A stretch of 11,222 bases of DNA from an uncultured Ruminococcus sp. (GTDB lineage: Bacteria; Bacillota; Clostridia; Oscillospirales; Ruminococcaceae): NCBI GenBank assembly GCA_947178195.1, contig CAMWXM010000082.1, forward strand, positions 1 through 11,222, in the 5' to 3' direction. Position 1 is the stretch's first letter. Each line of letters starts with the position of its first letter. Below the pieces are notes generated by a model. That model saw only the letters and a program-made list of their open reading frames with translations. It was not told the origin of the DNA and did no database searches. The translations under genes were made by a program, and so were the position numbers. This document shows positions 1 to 6,652 of this stretch, piece after piece.

Positions 1-396
1 ATTTATAAAAGGAACGCCTCTGCCGTATGTTCCGGCTATAAATCCTGCCAGGTCTGTTACAACTCCGCCGCCTACAGCTATAATACAGCAGTCTCTGCGA
101 TAGGCCTTTTCCAGCATGGCGTCCTCGATAAGCTCTTTGGTTTTTCGGGTCTTACTGGTTTCTCCTGCTTCAAATACAAACATATCCGCATGATAACCAG
201 CTTCCTTGAATTTATCTAAAATATCATCAGCGTATAAATTTTTAACGTTACTATCGGTAATGACGGCAAATTTTTTAATATTACCGACAAGTCCGTTTTT
301 TATATCAGAAATAAGCTTTTCTGCAAGCTTAAAGTCTATTTCGATTTCATAGCTGTCGTCAACTACTTTTTTAAGCTCAACATTTAAAGTACTCAT
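1..396 (-). CDS. aroB: 3-dehydroquinate synthase, N-terminal part (cut by window edge)
   Basis: AroB converts DAHP to 3-dehydroquinate, the second step of the shikimate pathway, in the cytoplasm with NAD+ and a divalent metal. Only the first 132 residues are visible; the frame is still open at base 1. The NAD-binding part is recognisable: VITDSN at about residues 45-50, GETSK at about 78-82, and the glycine-rich GGGVVTDLAGF at 109-119 followed by TYGRGVPF. Known AroB proteins usually have GGGVVGDLAGF, so T replaces G at one loop position. The metal ligands and active-site lysines of the C-terminal domain lie outside the window. The start is ATG at 394-396, preceded by a GGGAG ribosome binding site. 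It is the last gene seen in the aro operon, 23 bp after the DUF4364-like gene. The family call is secure; completeness cannot be judged. Confidence 0.93.
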   Translation of the reverse strand, partial: MSTLNVELKKVVDDSYEIEIDFKLAEKLISDIKNGLVGNIKKFAVITDSNVKNLYADDILDKFKEAGYHADMFVFEAGETSKTRKTKELIEDAMLEKAYRRDCCIIAVGGGVVTDLAGFIAGTYGRGVPFIN

Positions 397-419
397 ACAT
401 TCACTCTCCCACTTTAAAG

Positions 420-1007
420 CTATAAATCATCAGGATCAAATTTTTCTTCCTTGTTATTCAGAGCCATATTTAAAATTCTACTGTAAAAGCCTATCGGGTT
501 TTTCATTATATTTTTTCCCAGCAATTCTGCTTGAGCCATATCAGGGGCATACAGCTTCATGTCAATAAGATCCTGTTTTACGTCCAGACATCTAAAATGA
601 ATATAACAGCCGTTTTCGGCTTTTATATATTCTATTTTGACCTCACTCTGAATTTTAAGATTGGCAAAATATTTTAACGCTGCGGTGACAATTTTATCCC
701 TGTATGACTTGGGAACGTATTTCCTGAGGGTCTGAGCGCATTCTATTCCCTTAGGCGTTAGTTCATATAGTTTATTGCCGCTTTCATCAGCCGTTATCTT
801 TATAGAATTATTTTTAATAAGATAATCTATCGCATCCTGATAGTAAAAATAATTTATTATTTCAGTTGTAACAGCAATGTCGTAAAGGCTTTCAGCGTTG
901 ACAGGCTTATGAATCCTATAAAGCAGGTAGCATATAAGTATTTTTACCGTCTGAAGATCCTGAAGCTCTGTTGAAGCAAGTTCTGACATTTTTGTGTATT
1001 CATCCAT
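420..1007 (-). CDS. DUF4364-like predicted winged-helix protein within the aro operon
   Basis: This 195-residue cytoplasmic protein has no known biochemical role. Residues about 19-88 look like a winged-helix DNA-binding fold: several helices, then a short hairpin with LYELTPKGIE (80-89), the usual end of the wing in PadR/MarR-like domains. Residues about 100-185 form a mixed helix/strand domain of unknown function. Length and pattern fit the DUF4364 family of Firmicutes as I remember it; no search was possible. The ATG at 1005-1007 has AGGTGA just upstream, overlapping the aroC stop codon, so its translation is probably coupled to aroC. An internal ATG at codon 7 lacks a ribosome binding site. 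Lying between aroC and aroB, it could be a local regulator or simply a passenger. There is no signal peptide or membrane segment. Confidence 0.75.
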   Translation of the reverse strand: MDEYTKMSELASTELQDLQTVKILICYLLYRIHKPVNAESLYDIAVTTEIINYFYYQDAIDYLIKNNSIKITADESGNKLYELTPKGIECAQTLRKYVPKSYRDKIVTAALKYFANLKIQSEVKIEYIKAENGCYIHFRCLDVKQDLIDMKLYAPDMAQAELLGKNIMKNPIGFYSRILNMALNNKEEKFDPDDL

Positions 1008-1016
1008 CAGATCACC

Positions 1017-2111
1017 TTAATAAAAATTCGGATAATCAAGCATATGGGAAAGAACGCCGATATTTACCGCCGCTTCAACGCAGGGGACTGCTCTTGGGAC
1101 AATACAGGGGTCGTGTCTGCCGTGAACGTTCAGCACATCGTTTTTCATATTTTTTGCGTCAATAGTATTCTGGGGCTTTGCAATCGATGGCGTAGGCTTT
1201 ATAGCCGTTTTCAGCGTGATAGGCATGCCTGAGGAAATACCGCCTAAAATACCGCCGTGATTATTTGTTTTGGTTTTTACATGACCACGTTCATCAACGT
1301 AAAAATCATCGTTATTCTGGCTTCCGACCATTTTTGCGGAAAGAAATCCTGCACCAAATTCAAGTCCCTTTACGGCAGGAATGCCGAAAATAAGCTGTGA
1401 AATGGTATTTTCCAAACCGTCAAATATGGGAGAGCCGATTCCAGCAGGAACGTTGACGCATGCGCATTCGATAATACCGCCTAAAGATTCTCCACCTTTT
1501 CTTGCATTCTGGATATCCTCAAACATCTTTTCTCCCTGAGCATCATTGATAACTGGGAATTTTTTATATCTTACGTTAAGTATATCCTCTTTATTCACAT
1601 TTACTCTGTTAAATTCATCGTCCTTGATACCGTGTATTTCCGAAATATGTGCACCGGTATAAATGCCTCTTCTTTCAAGTATCTGGGCACAGACAGCGCC
1701 TGCAAAAACAAGGGGAGCAGTAAGTCTGCCGGAAAAATGACCTCCGCCACGGATATCGTTGAAGCCTCTGTAGCGAATAGCGCCGGTATAGTCTGCGTGA
1801 CCTGGTCTTACAAGGGTTGAAAGATTAGAGTAATCCTTTGATCTTGTATCGGTATTCTGAATAAATGCGCAAAGCGGAGTTCCGGTTGTTTTGTCGTTAT
1901 ACATTCCCGACATTATCTGTGGCATGTCCTTTTCGCTTCTTGGGGTTGTGGTTCCGTCTTTTTTAGGGGCACGTCTTGCCATAAATCTTCTGAGTTCTTC
2001 TATGTCAATATATTCTCCTGAAGGCAGATTGTCTATTACAACGCCTATTGCCGGACCGTGTGATTCTCCGAAAATGGAAATGGAAATTCTGTTATTCCAA
2101 AGTGATGACAT
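1017..2111 (-). CDS. aroC: Chorismate synthase
   Basis: AroC removes phosphate from EPSP to give chorismate, the branch point to Phe, Tyr, Trp, folate and quinones; it needs reduced FMN. All family blocks are present: GESHG at residues 15-19, ARRAPKKDGTTTPRSE at 45-60, RPGHADY at 102-108, RGGGHFSGRLTAP at 121-133, GGILGGISSGMPI at 286-298 and GRHDPCIVPRAVP at 331-343. At 364 residues it has normal length. The frame extends upstream to a TTG at 2117, but that codon is only 2 nt from the AGGAGG at 2120-2125. ATG at 2109-2111 has the ideal 8-nt spacing, so I chose it. The start overlaps the end of aroA by 20 bp, and the ribosome binding site lies inside aroA. Confidence 0.97.
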   Translation of the reverse strand: MSSLWNNRISISIFGESHGPAIGVVIDNLPSGEYIDIEELRRFMARRAPKKDGTTTPRSEKDMPQIMSGMYNDKTTGTPLCAFIQNTDTRSKDYSNLSTLVRPGHADYTGAIRYRGFNDIRGGGHFSGRLTAPLVFAGAVCAQILERRGIYTGAHISEIHGIKDDEFNRVNVNKEDILNVRYKKFPVINDAQGEKMFEDIQNARKGGESLGGIIECACVNVPAGIGSPIFDGLENTISQLIFGIPAVKGLEFGAGFLSAKMVGSQNNDDFYVDERGHVKTKTNNHGGILGGISSGMPITLKTAIKPTPSIAKPQNTIDAKNMKNDVLNVHGRHDPCIVPRAVPCVEAAVNIGVLSHMLDYPNFY

Positions 2112-3321
2112 CAGCAATTCCTCCTAAATTCCTATAGTCTCTGAAAAAATCAGGATATGATTTTTCAACTGACTCAGCATTTTTTATTATTACCGGTTTT
2201 TCGCATATTGTAGCGGCAATTGCGGCAGACATGGCAATCCTGTGGTCGCCGAAGCTGTCGGCGTATCCGCCGATAAGCTTTGCGTGATGAATAATAAGTC
2301 CGTCTTCCGTGACTTCAACATTTCCGCCGAGAGAGTTCAGAGCTTCTGAAATAGCCAGCAATCGGTCGCTTTCTTTGATTTTAAGTCTTTTAGCTCCGCT
2401 AATTACTGATTCGCCTTCACAATAGGTTCCCAGTACGGCAAGTACAGGCACAAGGTCAGGAATATTCATGGCGTTTATGGAAAAACCGTCGGGGTAACTT
2501 TTATTATAACACAAATTCTCTGTAATTTCAACAATTTTCTTATCTCCCTGGTAACTTTCGGGTGATAAGTTATTTATTTTAATATCATTTCCCAGAATGT
2601 TTGCTACAAAAAAGAATGCTCCCTGAGAATAATCTCCCTCAACAGCGCCGCTGAAGGGTTTGTAATCCTGATTTCCTTTAATATAGTATCCGTTCTCTGT
2701 TTCAGAAATATGAATGCCGAAATTTTCAAGACATTTAACGGTCATGTCGGCATAGGGTTTTGATTCAAGAGGGGAGGTGAGTATTATTTCCGAATCGCCG
2801 TCAAGCAATGGAAGGGCAAACATAAGACCGGTAATAAACTGAGAAGAGATATTTCCCTCAAGCTCGAATTTTCCGGCTGACAGCCTGCCCGAAGTGTTAA
2901 ACGGCATTGTATTATTATAATCGAATACAATATTTTTTTTGGTGAGTTCTCTGACATAGGGGGTTATAGGTCTTTCAGGAAGCCTGCCTTCTCCGAGAAA
3001 TGTTGAATTTATTCCCAGAGCACAGGCAATCGGAATAATAAACCTGAGGGTAGAGCCACTTTCGCAGCAGTTTATCTCGGCATTTTCCGACGGGGTTCCT
3101 ATTCCTCTGACCTTTGCGCTGTTTTTATTGACATCGATAATTGCCCCCATAGCTTTTAATGCGTCAATAGTGGCGTATATATCCTTTGAAAATGAAAGAT
3201 TGGTTATTATCGAGCTTCCGTCTGCCAGCGCAGCGCAGATAAGCATACGGTGAGCCATACTTTTAGATGAGGGGATATTTACAGTGCCTTTTAATTTTGA
3301 AGGTGTTATTTTAATGTCCAT
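2092..3321 (-). CDS. aroA: 3-phosphoshikimate 1-carboxyvinyltransferase (EPSP synthase)
   Basis: AroA joins shikimate-3-phosphate and PEP to form EPSP in the cytoplasm; the next gene, aroC, uses the product. The 409-residue protein is full length for this two-domain inverse alpha/beta barrel family. Visible landmarks are SSKSMAHR (18-25, substrate-binding K20 and R25), ESGSTLRF (87-94), LPERPITPYV (114-123), SSQFITG (159-165), IPDLVPVLA (287-295, Asp289 in the catalytic Asp position), KESDRL (316-321, Glu317), SFGDHRIAMS (356-365) and SYPDFF (388-393). The usual GNAGTAMR loop of E. coli is replaced by ESGSTLR, a form I associate with clostridial enzymes. The ATG start follows an AAAGGA site. 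It lies 23 bp after the membrane-protein gene and overlaps aroC. Confidence 0.96.
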   Translation of the reverse strand: MDIKITPSKLKGTVNIPSSKSMAHRMLICAALADGSSIITNLSFSKDIYATIDALKAMGAIIDVNKNSAKVRGIGTPSENAEINCCESGSTLRFIIPIACALGINSTFLGEGRLPERPITPYVRELTKKNIVFDYNNTMPFNTSGRLSAGKFELEGNISSQFITGLMFALPLLDGDSEIILTSPLESKPYADMTVKCLENFGIHISETENGYYIKGNQDYKPFSGAVEGDYSQGAFFFVANILGNDIKINNLSPESYQGDKKIVEITENLCYNKSYPDGFSINAMNIPDLVPVLAVLGTYCEGESVISGAKRLKIKESDRLLAISEALNSLGGNVEVTEDGLIIHHAKLIGGYADSFGDHRIAMSAAIAATICEKPVIIKNAESVEKSYPDFFRDYRNLGGIADVITLE

Positions 3322-3344
3322 AATTTTTCCTTTAATAAAATTTT

Positions 3345-4118
3345 TTATTCTGACAGCAATCCTGATAAAACGCTTTTGTTAAACCAGTTGCCTTTTTTTG
3401 CCTGTTCCGGCGTAAACCATCTTTCTCCGTTTATATAAAGATCGTCCTCACGCCATTCGATTTTGACTTCTGTAAGGGGACGCTTAACACAAAGAGTTCT
3501 GTCATAGCCCTTTGCCTTATATATTACGGAGGATTTGACGATATCCTTGTCGTTAGGCTCGAGAAGTACGGTAGTACAGCTGTTGGTGCCGCTGGTGGTT
3601 ATTACCTCATATCTGTATTTCTCAGATGGTGAGATACCGCTTTCAATGGTTTTCTTGACAGTGGTAGATGTGAGATAAGTTGTAAAAATAAAATAAGCAA
3701 GTGCGGTAAGAATATAAACAAGGACATAAATCGTTCCCATAAGGGTTTTAGTTCCTTCGTTTGCGCCGCTTGCAAAAAATATTACTACTGCGCACAGCGC
3801 CAAGGGAATTATCATTACCCACTTCCCGAGACACATTATAACGATAGGTAGCAAAGCAGGTAACATTATAAAGCTTGCGATTTTTGTTGCAAGCTGATGC
3901 CTTGAATAGATCATAAGTGCCATTGCGCACAGAGAAAGCATGGAAAGATATAGGCAGAACATAACAGGTTTTATGATTACCACCTCATAAAATACCGAGC
4001 GGTATGCAAGAACGCATATATAAACAGCGAAAAGCAGACCGATTACAGAAGCAATACGCTTTATCCACGGATTCTGGGCAAACCCGGAGGGTCGTTTGGT
4101 TCTGGCAGCAGGTTTCAT
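3345..4118 (-). CDS. Uncharacterised membrane protein with C-terminal soluble domain, first gene of the aro operon
   Basis: I do not recognise a characterised family. The 257-residue protein starts with a basic stretch (residues 1-21), then has about five hydrophobic segments at roughly 21-40, 46-71, 79-97, 99-117 and 126-150. A polar domain of about 105 residues follows. An odd helix number with a basic N-terminus predicts the C-terminal domain outside the cell. That domain has a beta-rich pattern (SEKYRYEVIT at 165-174, EVKIEWREDDLYING at 217-231). It faintly recalls the DUF5412 type of small membrane-anchored proteins, with a PxxKY start and an IxWxDDxxxxING ending; this is a weak impression. 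The start is secured by AAGGAGGT at 4123-4130. It is the first gene after the operon promoter and 23 bp before aroA, so it is co-transcribed with the shikimate genes. No link to the pathway is evident. Confidence 0.8.
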   Translation of the reverse strand: MKPAARTKRPSGFAQNPWIKRIASVIGLLFAVYICVLAYRSVFYEVVIIKPVMFCLYLSMLSLCAMALMIYSRHQLATKIASFIMLPALLPIVIMCLGKWVMIIPLALCAVVIFFASGANEGTKTLMGTIYVLVYILTALAYFIFTTYLTSTTVKKTIESGISPSEKYRYEVITTSGTNSCTTVLLEPNDKDIVKSSVIYKAKGYDRTLCVKRPLTEVKIEWREDDLYINGERWFTPEQAKKGNWFNKSVLSGLLSE

Positions 4119-4210
4119 TGTGACCTCCTTATATAAAAATATTGGAAAGTTGATTTATTATTGGCTTAAAAATAATTCTGTAAAGACAGAGATCATTTTC
4201 AGATATTTAC

Positions 4211-4239
4211 ATTATACCATTATTTTTCATAACTGGCAA
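4211..4239 (-). promoter_or_regulatory. Sigma-A promoter of the aro operon
   Basis: Read on the minus strand, TTGCCA (4234-4239) and a perfect TATAAT (4211-4216) are separated by exactly 17 bp. A TG dinucleotide one base before the -10 gives an extended -10 element. Transcription would start near 4204, leaving an untranslated leader of about 85 nt before the membrane-protein gene. The leader contains a small 5-bp inverted repeat at 4177-4190. Confidence 0.85.
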
Positions 4240-4286
4240 GTAAAATATAGAAAATATTTAAGGTAATATCGTATGAAGGGCTTCGA

Positions 4287-4315
4287 TTGACCTTTTAAAT
4301 AAAAAGTGTTATAAT
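4287..4315 (+). promoter_or_regulatory. Sigma-A promoter of ligA
   Basis: TTGACC (4287-4292) and TATAAT (4310-4315) are separated by 17 bp, with TG at 4307-4308 giving an extended -10. Transcription should start near 4322. An in-frame ATG at 4316 touches the -10 element and would not be in the mRNA, which excludes it as the ligA start. The promoter is back-to-back with that of the aro operon, with 47 bp between the two -35 elements. Confidence 0.88.
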
Positions 4316-4345
4316 ATGATTCAGGTATTAAAAACTTTTTTGAAT

Positions 4346-4349
4346 GGAG
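4346..4349 (+). promoter_or_regulatory. Ribosome binding site fixing the ligA start
   Basis: GGAG lies 5 nt before the ATG at 4355. Together with the promoter position it selects codon 14 of the longest open frame as the true start. Confidence 0.75.
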
Positions 4350-4354
4350 TTAAT

Positions 4355-6340
4355 ATGGAAAAAAACGAAATATATGACAGAATAAAAAATCTGTCTGCAG
4401 AAATTGAAAAGCACAACCATAAATATTATGTCCTTGATGACCCGGAAATTACAGATTATGAATACGATATGATGATGAGGGAGCTGAAAATGCTGGAAAG
4501 CGAAAACCCCGAATTTGCCTTTGAAAATTCACCCACAAAGCGTGTGGGCGGCGAGGCACTTAACGCTTTTGAAAAAATTGAGCACCGTGTCCAGATGGCA
4601 AGCCTTCAGGACGTATTCTCTTTTGAAGAGGTGGAAGGTTTTGTAAAACGCTGCAAGGAACAGCTGGAAAATCCGATTTTTATTGTTGAGCCTAAAATTG
4701 ACGGTTTGTCCGTATCGCTGGAATATGAAAACGGTCAGATGACCGTTGGCTCTACAAGAGGTAACGGTTTTGTGGGCGAAAATGTTACCAATAACCTTAA
4801 AACCATAAAATCAATTCCTCTTATTTTGTCGGAAAATATTCCCTTTATTGAAGTGCGTGGAGAGGTGTACATGCCACGGAAAAGCTTTGACGAGCTTATA
4901 CGTCAGCAGGAGCTTATGGAAGAACAGGTTTTTAAAAATCCACGTAATGCTGCTGCCGGTTCTCTTCGCCAGAAAGATTCTAAAATTACCGCACAGCGTA
5001 AACTTGACATTTTTGTGTTCAATCTTCAGCAGCTTGACGGCGCTGATATAAGCTCTCATAAGCAATCTCTTGATTATATGAAATCGCTGGGATTTAAGGT
5101 TATTCCAAGTTATATAAGCTGTCGTGAATATGATGAAATAGTAAAGGAAATTAACAATATAGGTGGTAACCGCAGCTCATACCATTTTGATATAGACGGT
5201 GTAGTTATAAAAGTTGATGATTTCGCTCAAAGGGAAACTATGGGCGCAACCGTTAAAGTCCCTAAATGGGCGGTGGCGTACAAATTTCCTCCCGAAGAAA
5301 AGGAAACGATACTGGACGAAATAGAAGTGAATGTCGGGCGCACAGGGGCAATAACTCCTGTGGCAGTATTTAAACCAGTTACACTTGCAGGTACAAGCGT
5401 TTCGAGAGCAGTGCTCCATAACCAGCAATTTATCGACGAAAAGGATATTCGCATAGGCGATACCATTCTTGTAAGAAAAGCCGGCGAAATTATCCCGGAG
5501 GTTATACGCTCGGTGGCTCATAGCGAAAATTCAGAGCCTTTTATACTGCCGGAAAGCTGTCCGGTATGTGGTACAATAGCGGTCAGATATGAAGATGAAA
5601 GTGTTCTTAGATGTCCTAACACGGACTGTCCTGCACAACTGGTTAAAAATATTATCCATTTTGCCTCGAAGGACGCAATGAATATTGACGGTCTTGGTCC
5701 TGCAAATATTCAGGCGTTTCTGGACAACAAGCTTATCCTTTCGGTTGCAGACCTATATACTATTAAAATTTCAGATATTGTAAAGCTTGAAAGATTCGCT
5801 GAAAAATCCGCCGAAAACCTTGTGGGTGCAATAGAAAAATCAAAAGCAAACAATCTTGACAGGCTTATTTACGCCCTCGGTATCAGAAATATCGGCGCAA
5901 AGGCGGCAAAGTTGCTGAGCGAAAAATACAAAAATATAGATGAAATAATGAGAGCTGACGCCGAAGATATAGCCGAAATAGATGGGTTCGGAGATATTAT
6001 GGCTAAAAATGTTTACAATGCTTTTCGTGAACCTCATCGCATTGAGCTTGTCCGGCGTCTTAAAGAATATGGAGTCAATATGTCCTATATTTCAGCAGCC
6101 GATGAGGGCGACGGACGCTTTGACGGAAAAACCTTTGTGCTTACCGGTACTCTTGAAACAATGAAGCGAAAGGAAGCTCAGGCTCTTATTGAAAAATTTG
6201 GCGGCAAGGTCTCAGGCTCGGTCTCCAAAAAAACCGACTTTGTGGTTGCGGGAGAGGACGCAGGAAGCAAGCTTGTAAAGGCGCAGTCACTGGGGATAGC
6301 CATACTCAGTGAGCAGGAGCTTATCGAAAAAACACGATAA
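4355..6340 (+). CDS. ligA: NAD+-dependent DNA ligase
   Basis: LigA seals nicks in duplex DNA during replication and repair by lysine adenylylation with NAD+. From the chosen start the protein has 661 residues, normal for the family. The N-terminal Ia domain binds NMN (HNHKYYVLDDPEITDYEYD, about 20-38). The adenylation domain has EPKIDG with catalytic Lys114, VRGEVYMP (167-174), NPRNAAAGSLRQ (195-206), FDIDGVVIK (278-286) and KWAVAYKFP (304-312). The OB fold begins around GRTGAITPVA (328-337). A four-cysteine zinc finger uses C402, C405, C420 and C425. Helix-hairpin-helix repeats follow (DGLGPANIQ, LGIRNIGAKAA, DGFGDIMA), then a C-terminal BRCT domain at about 587-661. The common RGDG...GED loop reads RGNG...GEN (135-143). 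It stands alone under its own promoter; pcrA, its frequent neighbour in Firmicutes, is absent from the adjoining sequence. Confidence 0.97.
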   Translation: MEKNEIYDRIKNLSAEIEKHNHKYYVLDDPEITDYEYDMMMRELKMLESENPEFAFENSPTKRVGGEALNAFEKIEHRVQMASLQDVFSFEEVEGFVKRCKEQLENPIFIVEPKIDGLSVSLEYENGQMTVGSTRGNGFVGENVTNNLKTIKSIPLILSENIPFIEVRGEVYMPRKSFDELIRQQELMEEQVFKNPRNAAAGSLRQKDSKITAQRKLDIFVFNLQQLDGADISSHKQSLDYMKSLGFKVIPSYISCREYDEIVKEINNIGGNRSSYHFDIDGVVIKVDDFAQRETMGATVKVPKWAVAYKFPPEEKETILDEIEVNVGRTGAITPVAVFKPVTLAGTSVSRAVLHNQQFIDEKDIRIGDTILVRKAGEIIPEVIRSVAHSENSEPFILPESCPVCGTIAVRYEDESVLRCPNTDCPAQLVKNIIHFASKDAMNIDGLGPANIQAFLDNKLILSVADLYTIKISDIVKLERFAEKSAENLVGAIEKSKANNLDRLIYALGIRNIGAKAAKLLSEKYKNIDEIMRADAEDIAEIDGFGDIMAKNVYNAFREPHRIELVRRLKEYGVNMSYISAADEGDGRFDGKTFVLTGTLETMKRKEAQALIEKFGGKVSGSVSKKTDFVVAGEDAGSKLVKAQSLGIAILSEQELIEKTR

Positions 6341-6347
6341 AAATCAT

Positions 6348-6368
6348 AAAAATCAGCAGCTGGTTTTT
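6348..6368 (+). terminator. Weak possible terminator after ligA
   Basis: A 9-bp stem (6348-6356 with 6360-6368, one G-U pair, loop CAG) begins 7 nt after the ligA stop. The 3' arm ends in TTTTT but the stem is mostly A-U, with only three strong pairs near the loop. It may terminate inefficiently or not at all; nothing better is seen before the next promoter. Confidence 0.35.
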
Positions 6369-6447
6369 ATGTCAAAATAAGGTTGGTTAATATCGACAAA
6401 AAATCCAGATGCTTTTCATACATTGTAACAAAATTTACAGCAACCCC

Positions 6448-6476
6448 TTTACAAAATCGCATAAATCGTTTATAAT
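6448..6476 (+). promoter_or_regulatory. Sigma-A promoter of the cellulase gene
   Basis: TTTACA (6448-6453) and a perfect TATAAT (6471-6476) have a 17-bp spacer. The predicted transcription start near 6483 gives a leader of about 170 nt before the ATG at 6653, long for a simple gene and including the 6560-6589 inverted repeat. Confidence 0.8.
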
Positions 6477-6559
6477 GATTATGAAAATAAATTGAGCATT
6501 AAATTAATTTTAGGCACAATATATTTCGGAATTGATAACGCCTTTTGGGGCTTGTCAGA

Positions 6560-6589
6560 ATTGTTTGTATTGAACAAAATACAAACAAT
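6560..6589 (+). repeat. Perfect 12-bp inverted repeat in the cellulase leader
   Basis: Arms at 6560-6571 and 6578-6589 are exactly complementary around a 6-nt centre (GAACAA). In RNA it forms a 12-bp, AU-rich stem-loop about 64 nt before the start codon. It is not followed by a U-run, so it is not a terminator. It could be an operator for a sugar-responsive repressor acting downstream of the promoter, or an mRNA-stabilising or translation-controlling hairpin. The sequence does not decide between these. Confidence 0.6.
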
Positions 6590-6636
6590 ATAAACAAAAA
6601 GAGCGAGATAATCGCAATAAAATTTTTCTACTTTTT

Positions 6637-6644
6637 AGGGAGGG
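6637..6644 (+). promoter_or_regulatory. Strong ribosome binding site of the cellulase gene
   Basis: AGGGAGGG lies 8 nt before ATG 6653. It fixes the start directly in front of the signal peptide and rejects the TTG at 6545. Confidence 0.88.
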
Positions 6645-6652
6645 TAACTACG

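Larger units (their letters stand above)
6341..6652. other. Intergenic region between ligA and the cellulase gene
   Basis: This 312-bp gap contains a weak hairpin after ligA (6348-6368), a strong plus-strand promoter (6448-6476), and the roughly 170-nt cellulase leader with a perfect inverted repeat (6560-6589). The frame of the cellulase stays open upstream to a TTG at 6545, but this extension has no ribosome binding site and ends before the signal peptide. I see no tRNA, no riboswitch class I recognise and no additional small gene with a convincing ribosome binding site. Confidence 0.7.

Noticed and set aside
4177..4190. Small inverted repeat TCTGT-AAAG-ACAGA in the aro operon leader
   Set aside because: Five base pairs are expected by chance in a region this size; there is no T-run and no attenuator-like leader peptide rich in aromatic codons.
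4316..4354. 13-residue N-terminal extension of LigA
   Set aside because: The ATG at 4316 touches the -10 element and precedes the predicted transcription start; the family N-terminus fits ATG 4355.
5177..5521. 114-residue open frame on the minus strand opposite ligA
   Set aside because: It lies wholly inside the conserved ligA coding sequence, shows no recognisable domain, and reads as a shadow of ligA codon bias.
6545..6652. 36-residue N-terminal extension of the cellulase from a TTG codon
   Set aside because: It has no ribosome binding site and would bury the signal peptide inside the protein; AGGGAGGG before ATG 6653 explains the start.
6483..6652. Riboswitch in the cellulase leader
   Set aside because: I looked for conserved cores of common classes (including cyclic-di-GMP types) and saw none; only the simple inverted repeat stands out.
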